Of a stretch of DNA of 64,000 nucleotides, positions 1-9,809 are shown piece after piece (position 1 is the first letter of the stretch; each line of letters starts with the position of its first letter). Where the stretch lies: contig BCIH01000021.1 in the NCBI GenBank assembly GCA_002897115.2, positions 51,377 through 115,376 on the forward strand, written 5' to 3'. The notes under the pieces are model-generated. The model worked only from the letters and a program-made list of their open reading frames with translations, had not been told where the DNA came from and did no database searches. A program made the position numbers and the translations under genes. Origin of the DNA: Prototheca cutis (taxonomy: Eukaryota; Chlorophyta; Trebouxiophyceae; Chlorellales; Chlorellaceae).

Positions 1-1
1 C

Positions 2-457
2 CGCGGCGGTTTCCGCCCTGAAGCCGTTTATAACGCGGTGAGTTCTGCGCTGGGCGCCTGGGCCCTGCACGTGATGGTCCTCAAGGCCATGCTCTGGGCG
101 CTGGGCGCGGGGGGTGGGGCCCCAACGCTGGAACTCGCTGCGTATGCGGGGTACACCTACGTCGGCGCCTGCGCCACCCTGCTCGCGGGCATGGCCGGCA
201 GCGGCACCGCCTACCACGTGGCATGGGTCTACACGTCTCTCACAGCGGCCGTGTTCCTGGTGCGCACCATGAAGCGCGTCATCCTCCAAGAATCCCGGGC
301 GTACANCCCCGAATCCCGCCGGCACAACTACGTCCTGCTGGGACTGGGCCTCGTCCAGTTTCCACTCATGGCCTGGATGGGGCGGCTCCCACGCATCACT
401 GGTGGCCTCATTGGCACAGGCATCGCAGCCGCCAAGGGCCGAACAACCTTTTTTTGA
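2..457 (+). CDS. YIF1: YIF1-family ER/Golgi membrane protein, C-terminal part (5' truncated by window edge)
   Basis: The open frame enters from the window edge (reading GGFRPEAVYNAVSSALG) and ends at the TGA at 455-457. It encodes about 150 residues with four or five hydrophobic segments and a cytosolic basic stretch (MKRVIL) before a final membrane helix, the pattern of the C-terminal half of Yip1-interacting factor (YIF1). YIF1 works with YIP1/YPT-type Rab GTPases in ER-to-Golgi vesicle traffic. The N-terminal cytosolic part lies outside the window. One ambiguous base (n at 306) leaves one residue undefined. The part seen needs no intron. Family assignment rests on the hydrophobic pattern and the FRPEA...SSAL entry to the first helix. 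Confidence 0.8.
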   Translation, partial: RGGFRPEAVYNAVSSALGAWALHVMVLKAMLWALGAGGGAPTLELAAYAGYTYVGACATLLAGMAGSGTAYHVAWVYTSLTAAVFLVRTMKRVILQESRAYXPESRRHNYVLLGLGLVQFPLMAWMGRLPRITGGLIGTGIAAAKGRTTFF

Positions 458-781
458 CGGCAGCGCTTTGCTGCAAAGTGCCCCCGTGACGCGGCTGCAG
501 GGGACGCCAAACGTTACTCTCCCGGTTTGCCCTCTGTATACAGTGTGTACATGCCATGCGTCAGGCAAAAGGAGCAAACGGGCCGTCCTATTCCTGAGAC
601 ACAGAGAATGAAATAGAGAATTGGCACGAAAAGGGGGGGCCCTCCACGTCAGGCATGGTCTGCTAGCACTGAAGAGGGTCCCAAGCACAGGGGTACGTAT
701 GCCAAGGCACAAGCAAGATGGACGACGAATCGTTCTCAACATTGTTGTGAAGCAAACAGTCCTGCTTGTCGGCACCGGCGT
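458..781. other. Intergenic 3' region between YIF1 (+) and AK6 (-)
   Basis: The two genes converge here. I see no convincing exon or RNA gene; it probably holds the two 3' UTRs. Confidence 0.6.
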
Positions 782-1596
<815 letters not shown>

Positions 1597-2029
1597 GCAC
1601 GTTGGCTGTAGGGCGCTCCGACGCGCGCAGGGGTTGGAGCAGCCCCGAATGTGCGGGCTGAAAACGGCGGCTCGAGTCGAGGCCCAGACCTTCGAGGCTG
1701 GCAACGATGCTTTGCAATGCAGCTCTATACAACGCTCTTTTGTGCACAAAATTGTGGGCGTTGGTAATATGAAACTGCTCTCGCTGCGCGCGCACGCATG
1801 CACATGCATGCCGCTTTCCGCCGTCATCGGCCTTGCTCCTTCCTCTTGCCGGACAGACCAACGAGCTGACCAATCTCTCTGCCACTGGTGGGTCCATGGA
1901 GCAGGCAACACGCTCCTGTCCTATTTCCAACAGATCAAAAGGAGTCTCTCGCCCGCTCACTATGCTTGGGCACTGGGGGCACGCGACGTGACAGCATAAC
2001 GCAAAAATTCTTCCACTCGTAGTGCCAGC
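1597..2029. other. Intergenic, AK6 promoter side / HDS 3' side
   Basis: This separates two minus-strand genes and should hold the AK6 promoter and HDS 3' UTR. No TATA box or other gene is convincing. Confidence 0.5.
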
Positions 2030-5000
2030 TCATGCCACGACCGCCGCCTCTCGCTGCTCGAGGGCCTCTTCTGGCTCGGGATCCTTCCACCGACCATGCT
2101 CCTGCAGAAATTCGGGATGGGCATGGTGTGTTAATTGCACTTGCATTGCTACGAGGGTGGCGGTGTGGTGGACAAACTGGACGCACCGCAATGCAATGGC
2201 CCCCAGCACACGCACGCACACACGCACGCACATGCACGCACACACACGCACACACGCACACGTGCACACACACGCACACACACAGACCTTGATGAGCTCG
2301 ATGAGCTGATCGCAGGCGCCATCCATGGGAATGCCACGGCGAACAACTTGCTTGCCGACATAAAGGTCAATCTTGCCGGGAGCGCCGCCGACATACCTGT
2401 CACACATTTTTCCGGTGGGTGGAGGATAAGTGTGGGTGGGGGGAGAGGATGTGCGGTATGAGCTGACTCCTCCTCATCTCTGCAAGAAAGCACCTTCATT
2501 CAATGATACAGTGAACCCTAAACCCCACTCCCCACCACACTCACCCAAAGTCGGCATCGGCCATTTCGCCGGGCCCATTGACAATGCATCCCATCACCGC
2601 AATCGCCACGCCTGCCATTTTTTGGGTGCATGAATGGGAATGAGAAGTCCGCGTGTGTTGTCGCTGTGGCGAGAATGTCACGGTGCTGAGTCAGCTCCTC
2701 TGTCTGCCCACCCCCCAGGAAAACAAATCTCACCTGGCAGGTGACCGGTGCGCTGCCGGATCTGGTCAGTCACGTCTTGCAGGTCAAACAGCGTCCGGCC
2801 GCACGAGGGGCATGACACGTACTCTGTCTTGGTGTTCCTCATCCTCACACCCTGGAAGAAAGTGGGGATGGTAGTGGGGATAGTTTTCACGCGTGGCAGC
2901 ATGGGTAACAACCATCGGATGGATCATGACCAGACGACAGACAGATTCTCTAGCAACCCACTATCGGTCTCAAATCCCAATGCCAGCCCACCGCAACTCC
3001 CTTACCCCGATAACCCCAAACAACCCTGACAGACACCCATACCTGCAAGAGGCCAAAGGCAGTGTTGCGGAGGAAGGCGGTGTCCTCGGTGGGGCAGTCG
3101 AGCAGCACGCCGTCGCCCAGCCCGTCGACCATCAGCGCGCCGATCATGGACCCGGCCTGGAGCACGAGATCCTCCCGGCTGACCCCCGCGTCGAAACGCA
3201 TGGCGTGCACCACAGGCGTGTCGTCCGAAGACGTGCGCAGCGCCTCAAACACACGCCGCGCGGCGTGGACGCGCGAAACACCGGGCTTGACTGACAGCAG
3301 CGCCAGAACAGGGCGGAGTCGACCCATGCCCGCCAGCTGCTCCGTGGTTTCCGTGCCATCCAGCCTCACGGCGAGACGCTCGCTGCCCGCAGGCAGGGCA
3401 AACCTGGGCTCAAGCGCGGCAGTCAGCGGTGCCAGAGCCACTGCGCCTGGGAGGGGGCCGCTGCCCAGCTCGGCGACATCAATGAGCACGTGGACGCCGG
3501 CTTCCTGTAGCCGCCGCAGTGCACGGCGCGCGCCAGCGTCCGCTGGAACGGGGCCCTCCAGCACCACGGAATCGGCCGTCGCAATGTCCTTGATCGGCAT
3601 GCCAACCGCCAGTTTGCACCCCAGTGCACGGTACAGGGTTTCAGCGGTGGCGCTTGTCCCGCTGAGGTCTTTGGCGCGGATGGCTGACAGCACCGAGCCG
3701 TCACGGTGAAGTACCGACCGGTAGTCGAGAGAATCGTCCGGTCGCTGCTCAGGCAGGCGGCCTGCTCTCCTCGCAAACGCGTGTGTGTCGCGATGCTCGG
3801 AGAACTCCTCGACCCCCCACTTTTCGGTCGCAGCCTTGGTTCCCAGAGCAGCCAGGGCGGAGCATGGCCCGATTTCCAGTTCGGGGTCTTCAGTCAGCGA
3901 CACGCGGATGGTATCACCCAGGCCATCCATGAGCAGGGCGCCGATACCAATAGCTGACTTCATGCGACCATCCTCGCCCTCGCCGGCTTCGGTGACACCC
4001 AGGTGCAGCGGGTAGTCCCACCCGCGTGCCGCCATTTCCTCCGCCAACAGCCGGTACGCACTGACCATGACCAGCGGGTTGGAGGCCTTCATGGAGAACA
4101 AAAAGTTGTGGAAATCTGCGCCGCGGCACATGTCTGCAAACTCGAATGCCGACTCCACCATGCCGCGGGGCGTGTCGCCATAGTACGACAGGATCCGGGC
4201 CGACAGTGAGCCGTGGTTGGTGCCGATGCGCATCGCGCGGCCCAGACGCTTGCACTTCTCCACCAGGGGCAGGAAAGTTTCGGCGATGGCTTCACGCTCA
4301 CGTGCAAACTGTGCGGGGTCGTCGTAGTTGATCTCCTCAAAGCTCTTCCGCCCGTCGGCAAAATTGCCGGGATTGATCCGGATCTTCTCAAATGCCTCAG
4401 CCACCATCATCGCAACGCCCGGCTGGAAGTGGATGTCCGCCACCAGCGGCGTCTCGTACCTACACAGGATTGCTTTTCGGGTTTCCTGTCGGTTCTCGTG
4501 CGTGTTCAACTCTTATGTGCGCACATACCGGGTTCTTTCTTGGTTTACGGACAAGCATACCCACCCCACCCTGCCCGATCTCAATCAACCAAAAAACGCC
4601 ATACCCGTCCTGGAACAGGCGCTCGCGGATCTTCATGCAGGCTTCAGCCTCGCGCTTGCCCTGGACGGTGATCCGCACCAGATCAGCACCAGAGTCCGCG
4701 CACTTCTTGACCTGCACGCACAGCGAGGGTTTTGTGTTTGATTGTCTGCTCGTTTGTTTGTCGGCCGTGAGATCACGAGCACTCATTTTCGTGGCCAAAA
4801 AGGCATCGTGCACTATGAAATAGTTGCATGCGCAGCGCAGTCCCCATGTCCAGGAGGCCCCTCAACCATGCATCACATCGCCAACATCCACCACCCACCT
4901 GGGCGACGGTCTTCTCCACGTTCCGGGTGTCGGTGGTGGTCATGGTCTGGCGGGCGATTGCATGCTCGCTACCAATCTTCACCTTGCCCACCTGAAGGAG

Positions 5001-5464
5001 TGATTGGTTCAGAGGCGAGAGTGCATGTGAGGACAGGTCAGTGCCCGCCGCAGGAAGGTCCAAAGCATGCCACCGCAAACATACACAGTTCTCAATCTCG
5101 CATCCATGCATTCACACACTACACACATGGACGGTGCGGGTGGGGCGACGGCGGGTCTGGTAGATGCTCTCGCAATAGCGGGGGGNGGGCACCCACAACT
5201 GAGGCTCCGCGGAGGTGGAGGGCCCCTCCGCCACGGCGGCCTGCGAGGGAAGTTGGTGGCACCGGCATCCGTCTCCTGGGTCCATCAATGCACCTGCAAA
5301 CGCCCAACACGCGCGTCCAGCATGCGCATGCTCCCCGATCACACCCCCCCGCCCGGCCGCACCATGGGCCTGACGGCTTGGCGACCAATTGGGTGCCGCG
5401 CCGCGGTGCGGGAGGGGACAGAAACCCCCCCGAGTTTGTTCATGGACCAGGTGCTGGACTGCAT
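2030..5464 (-). CDS. HDS: 4-hydroxy-3-methylbut-2-enyl diphosphate synthase, plastid type (HDS/IspG)
   Basis: HDS converts MEcPP to HMBPP in the plastid MEP pathway. Exon 1 (5464-5345) encodes a Ser/Thr/Arg-rich, acid-poor start ([20 protein letters not shown]) typical of a transit peptide, and joins in frame to an exon at 5240 with [16 protein letters not shown]. Later exons give [23 protein letters not shown] (about 4997-4900), [13 protein letters not shown] (about 4715-4606), the large exon 4459-3044 ([44 protein letters not shown]), [13 protein letters not shown] (about 2853-2733), [16 protein letters not shown] (about 2610-2548), [14 protein letters not shown] (about 2397-2288) and EHGRW (2101-2030). 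The cysteines of SCPSCGR and GCIVNGPGE fit the 4Fe-4S ligands. The large central insertion is that of plant/algal enzymes. An ambiguous base at 5186 affects one residue. A TG microsatellite fills the last intron. Confidence 0.95.
2205..2284 (+). repeat. CA microsatellite (TG on the HDS sense strand)
   Basis: Imperfect CA/CGCA dinucleotide array in the last HDS intron. On the HDS strand it is a TG array that begins a few bases after the 5' splice site (AAG|GTCTGTGTG). Confidence 0.95.
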
Positions 5465-6010
5465 GGTGCCTGCTCAGATACTCGCCGCGCAGCGGGGCCA
5501 CCGGCGCTGAGGCAAGGAACCAGGCGGAGTTGCCGGCCAAGAGGCGAGCGCCACACAGAGGTTGGGCCTACACTGTCCTCTCCCAGGACAAGGTCCTCAG
5601 AGATTGTACACAAAAACCGTGTCCAGCGGTGTGTGGGTACGCCGTAATCCCTTGCACCGGTGCGTTGCTCGGGCCCTCCCCGTTCAATCCCGAGTTGCCC
5701 TTTTTAAAGCCCCATAGCGTCGGCCACACAAAAGATTTTGGGGGAGTTTTGAGTACCAATTCCCCCCCCCCCCCCCCCAACACACACAAAAAAACCCCTG
5801 CATATACTCGTTCCCGACCATCATGAGGACATCACGAGCGTCTGCCTCCTTTGCAGCTGTTCGCGGCCAGCCAGCCATTCATTCATGGTGAGAGATCCCT
5901 CGCGGGAGCATGACAGATACAGTTGGGACGGTTCCGTTGGCAGCAAGGGACCGGGGGGAACCTCCCCACTGAGGAGCACCTCAGCCACCAAGCACCCGCC
6001 ACCCCTCTTT
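5465..6010. other. HDS upstream region with a 17-base C run
   Basis: This lies between the HDS start and the RPN2 stop, both on the minus strand, so it should hold the HDS promoter. It contains C17 at 5762-5778 followed by CA-rich sequence. A short plus-strand ORF from 5823 is not supported as a gene. Confidence 0.5.
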
Positions 6011-6970
6011 TTACGAGGGGATGTACTCGAATGGCGCGGGCGGCGGCGGCTCCTCGCTGGCGCGCCGGGGCGCGGCACTCCCAGTCCTCCCGGCAGACGC
6101 GGCCCGCGGCGCCGCCCCCGCATCGGGATCGGGCTTGGCTTCCTCGTACAGGTACTCGACCGGCGTGCCCGGCGCCGCCGTGTCCTGCAGGACCACGATG
6201 CCCCATGCCACGGCCTTGACCGGCTGCCAGCGCCCGTCGCGGGGGAACTGGACCAGCCGGCGCTGCGCGGGCGTCACGCGTGCTGGGTTGGCCGACACAA
6301 ACGACGACGGCTCCTCCTCGATTTGCTGCGTAGTAGCTTCAGCAGCATCTCCATCCACATCCATTGCGGCTGCGTCCTTTTTGTTCGCATCAAACTCCGC
6401 GGCATCCGACGTGGTAGCAGCACTGGCCTTGGCGCCGCCAGTCGCCACGTCCCCGGCGCCGTTGGCCCCCGAAGCGGCAGCCGCGGCTTCCTTCTTAGCG
6501 GCAGCACGGGCCTTGGAGCGCTGCATGGTGGAAAGCACGGCGGTGACCACTTTCTCGCGGGCCCGCTTGTCCTCGGCGGCCACGGGCGGCGGGTAGGCAA
6601 ACGCGCTGGGCTTGGCGCGCGTGACAACCGAGAAATCGGACGGGGCACGGAGGGAGGCATCGACGCCAATCACCGCGCTCGGCTGCAGGGTCAGGGACAG
6701 CATGTAGGCCAGCGGGTGCCAGTACCAGTACTGCAGGAACAGGGCCAGGCCCGCCACGGCCCCCGGGCGTGGGACGCCCGAGCGAGACAGCAGGCCCAGG
6801 GTCGCGTTGCGCCCGCCCGCGTCCAGGATGCCCGCCGCCAGCACCGAGCCCATGCGTGCCATCACCTCCACGCCCTTGTTCCCGTGAATCTTCTCGATCC
6901 GCGCACGCAGCGTCTCGGTCCGCGCCGCGGGCTGCTGCACCAGCACCATCGCCAGCGCAATCAGCACTCC
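6011..6970 (-). CDS. RPN2: 26S proteasome regulatory subunit RPN2/PSMD1, C-terminal exon only
   Basis: A single exon from the acceptor CTGCAG (exon base 6970) to the TAA at 6011-6013. It shows the RPN2 C-terminal region: GVLIALAMVLVQQ, DVMA-like VEVMARMGSVLAAGILDAGG, FLQYWYWHPLAYMLSL, PSAFAYPPPV, a Lys/Ala/Glu-rich linker, NPARVTPAQ, and the end PFEYIPS. RPN2 is the scaffold of the 19S base that binds RPN1/RPN13 and ATPases. About 320 residues are present out of the roughly 900-1000 usual. The missing part should lie upstream beyond 6971, but only about 110 bases of intron precede a 40-base C run, after which an unrelated gene starts. The gene is therefore cut, most likely by an assembly join rather than by mutation. 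Confidence 0.92.
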   Translation of the reverse strand, partial: GVLIALAMVLVQQPAARTETLRARIEKIHGNKGVEVMARMGSVLAAGILDAGGRNATLGLLSRSGVPRPGAVAGLALFLQYWYWHPLAYMLSLTLQPSAVIGVDASLRAPSDFSVVTRAKPSAFAYPPPVAAEDKRAREKVVTAVLSTMQRSKARAAAKKEAAAAASGANGAGDVATGGAKASAATTSDAAEFDANKKDAAAMDVDGDAAEATTQQIEEEPSSFVSANPARVTPAQRRLVQFPRDGRWQPVKAVAWGIVVLQDTAAPGTPVEYLYEEAKPDPDAGAAPRAASAGRTGSAAPRRASEEPPPPAPFEYIPS

Positions 6971-7078
6971 CTGCAGTGTTGGGCATCGGCTTAAGGGTTT
7001 GTGACCAGCGAGCTCCAGCCACACGACAGGCTCCCAAAGGACTCGTCACCTACCCGACCCCCAAACCCCTATCCCCTC

Positions 7079-7080
<2 letters not shown>

Positions 7081-7120
<40 letters not shown>
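7081..7120. repeat. C40 homopolymer, probable assembly join
   Basis: Forty C bases separate the 5'-truncated RPN2 gene (minus) from the 5'-truncated OTUD6-like gene (plus). On the RPN2 strand it would be an early-intron G run; on the OTUD6 strand a C run next to a 3' splice site. Confidence 0.8.
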
Positions 7121-7122
7121 AG

Positions 7123-7621
7123 GATGACGTGAGTGGGTCCATCGGCGAGGATGAGGATGTGTTTGCGGCCTACTGCCACGAAATGGAAAGCACGGCGGCC
7201 TGGGGTGGGCACCTGGAGCTCGAGGCACTGAGCCAGGCGCTGAAGCTGCCCATCACCGTTCACGCTGCCGCGGCACAGCCTCAGAAGCTGGGCACGGATT
7301 TCCAAGGTGGGGGCAGTTGCAATCTGGATAATTTATAATCCAGATTTGGGATGTTCAGGTTTAAAACTGGGTGTGGTTGGCGTGCCACGGATGCTGATTG
7401 GGTGGGATATTCTTTGCGCATATCTACTCTCAGTTCATTCCACCCTTCCCTTGCAATATTGACTGGTGGAATGCACAGACGGTGATGCATATAATCCCAC
7501 TTCCTTGCCCACAGGGCATGCCCTGGAGATTTGCTATGTCCAGCATGCTTACGGTCTGGGAGAGCACTACAACAGCACTGTGGCCCTCCCAAAGACGGCA
7601 GAGGCCGAGACTGAAGCCTAA
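7123..7621 (+). CDS. OTUD6: OTU-domain deubiquitinase (OTUD6-like), C-terminal part
   Basis: Two exons: 7123-7306, starting right after CCCAG, and 7515-7621 ending in TAA. The frame closes over the intron as GTDFQG|HALEICYVQHAYGLGEHYNS. DVFAAYCHEMESTAAWGGHLELEALSQAL matches the second half of the OTU fold, and the His of QHAYGLGEHYNS is the catalytic His position. The catalytic Cys half (DGxC) and the N-terminal coiled coil would lie upstream of the C40 run and are absent. OTUD6 proteins cleave ubiquitin chains and act on 40S ribosome ubiquitination. Truncation on the side facing the C run mirrors that of RPN2. The last exon is too short and too split to appear as a long open frame. Confidence 0.85.
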
Positions 7622-8078
7622 GCATGGTTGACCAATTGCGAACCCCAAGAACCCCTGCATTGCCATTGTGCTGGGCAGGTGTCACATGTCTGAAGAATGT
7701 AACACGCTGATCGTTTGGCTAAGAGTGTCTGAAGGCTTGGTTGGGGGGGGGACATGACTGGGGCGATGCTCTGTGCTTCCCTTGCTTCTGAACATATCCC
7801 CCTTGCCCACCCAGACCAGGGAAATGGACCCCACCGCGCCCCAAACAAAGCGCGATCGGCGACAGTGCCCCATCCAAACAGCCGCAAAAAGTATCTCGCC
7901 GAACGGACAAGTGCATTTTGCCATCGCTATGGCAATCGCATTTCATTTCAATCCCATCCTCATCGATACATCGCGCGTGCTGTCAAGCGCAGCTTGACTG
8001 GCGTCCATCATCACCCTGGGTCTGTCCCACACCACACTTGAAACCAGAACATGACGAAATAGAGTTCCAGTGCACACA
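7622..8078. other. Intergenic between OTUD6-like and ASH2-like genes
   Basis: Holds the OTUD6-like 3' UTR and the ASH2-like promoter. No other gene is visible. Confidence 0.5.
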
Positions 8079-9416
8079 ATGGGTACTGCTTCGCTTTCAT
8101 CTCCAGAGCTAGGTACGGTGCATGGCGTTGGGTAGCGGGCGTTGCTGTGTCCCGGCGTGCCCTGTCCTGACCGCCATCACGCATGCCGGCACTGGCCATG
8201 GCCCCTCACGCTGCTGCTCCCACCCTTGTCCACAGGCTCGCCTCTGAGCTCCGCACATCGCCGCAGCAAGAAGCAGCGCGCGTCGGGCGAGACGGAGTCC
8301 TCGGAGCCCAGCCAGCCCCTGCCAGCTGTCCTGCCCAGGGCGGCAGCTGTTGTGCTGAGGGCTCCCGACCGGGACCAGCACGCCTCCATCAGCGCAGGCG
8401 GCCTGGCCCTGACCAGCTCTCGAGGCTACCGGAGCGTCCAGGCCACGCATGGCGTGCATGCCGGAGCGTGGTACTACGAGGTCCAGGTGCGGCACCTGGG
8501 GCCCTCGGGCGCGGCCCGCATCGGCTGGGCCACCGCGGCAGCGGAGCATCAGGGCCCCGTCGGCGGCGATCGTTTTGGGTATGCCTACCGGAGCATGGAG
8601 GGAGTCAAGGTGCACAAGGGCGTGAGGGAACCGTATGGCGCCCCCTGGGAAGAAGGCGCCGTCATCGGCTGTCTGATATACCTTCCCCGTCCCGAGCAAA
8701 GGCAGGCCCGAGGTATGGCCGGGCACCGTTGACGATGGGACCAACCAGGGCGTTTTATGTGCTGTATCCATAGTTGGGCCAATTGTTAATGACGTTCTTT
8801 CTCTAATTAAAAGCGCTGTGACGATGAAACATTCCTCGTTCTTTCGACGCGCACCTTCTGGTGCTGTCATGACTGAGCATCCACCCATAGAATCTGAGCG
8901 CTTGTTGATCCCGCGACTGGGTGTTCTATGTGATGCTGTGGACACTGTTTGTTCGCGTTGCATGATCATGCCGCCCAGCAAAACTACCAGGCGTTCATCC
9001 ATGGAACTGACAACATTTCTCAAACACACCTCATCTTCCCGCCTCGTGCAGATCAGGTCGACCATCCTGCTACAGCCCCCTCCGACCATGCTGCCTCTGC
9101 ATCCGCCCCAGACGCCGCCACTGGTTTCGTGGGTTTTTTCAAAGACGGCGTCTGGCAGGGCAAGGCCTTTCTGGACCCGGCGCCCGGGGTCTACCGACCG
9201 AGCATCTCCCTGTATACAAACCCGCTGCAGCAGGCGGAACCTGCACGGGTGTCTGTGAACTTTGGCGCCACACCCTTTGCCGTTGGCAGCAGTGCCGAGG
9301 TGCTGCAGGAGGCCTCGGGCTCACCCGTGCCGGTTCAAGCCATCGCCGCCCTCGTGGCCCAGCCGACGGTCTCCGTTGCCACCGCACCCGTCGTGGTGAC
9401 GATCCCTCCCCAGTGA
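8079..9416 (+). CDS. ASH2: ASH2-like SPRY protein, COMPASS/SET1 complex subunit
   Basis: Three exons join cleanly: 8079-8112 (MGTASLSSPEL), 8236-8712 and 9052-9416 (876 bases, 291 residues). A basic patch (HRRSKKQR) comes first, then a SPRY domain: RSVQATHGVHAGAWYYEVQV, RIGWAT, GDRFGYAYRSMEGVKVHKGVREPYG, and after the intron GFFKDGVWQGKAF and VSVNFG. These are the ASH2L/Bre2/TRAUCO signatures. ASH2 binds RBBP5 and DPY30 and stimulates H3K4 methylation by SET1/MLL enzymes. The C-terminal tail is Val/Ala/Pro-rich. The protein is far shorter than animal ASH2L because it has no PHD or winged-helix region before the SPRY; whether this is real or an upstream exon is missing is open, though the start codon and splice frame fit well. 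Confidence 0.88.
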
Positions 9417-9809
9417 GCGAGGTCGCCGATGTAATGATTCCTGTGTTTCCAAACTTCCCGCCTACAAAGTGGTTTTTTTCTTCGAGACAACAACACCTGT
9501 TCTGAAGAAAACAGATGCGTCAATTCCTCCTTTCTACCACTTTTGGATCGTTTGCTCTGCTCTCAAACTGATTTCATTCCATGAACCGATCGCGTCACCG
9601 GTCGTATTTGATTCCTGTTGCACGCACCAAGTGTGGCGGCTGTAACCTGGTCACTGATCGTTATGGTTTTCACATTCAGCTGACCAGGAGAACCGATCTG
9701 GCCGCTGGAAATGCCGACCTTTTTCTCGTCTTGCATCATCATCAGGGGATGAAAAGCGGGGACAATCATCAATCTCAAGGTCCATCACCTCGCACCCCAT
9801 CCAACTCAG
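9417..9809. other. Convergent 3' region between ASH2-like and PRKCSH genes
   Basis: Two 3' UTRs are expected here. I see no coding exon. Confidence 0.5.

Noticed and set aside
2205..2284. Long open frames rich in Cys/Val or Thr/His across CA repeats
   Set aside because: Artifacts of dinucleotide repeats in all frames, lying in introns.
5823..5892. Plus-strand ORF MRTSRASASFAAVRG, resembling a transit peptide
   Set aside because: It stops after about 22 codons with no in-phase exon of a recognised protein downstream.
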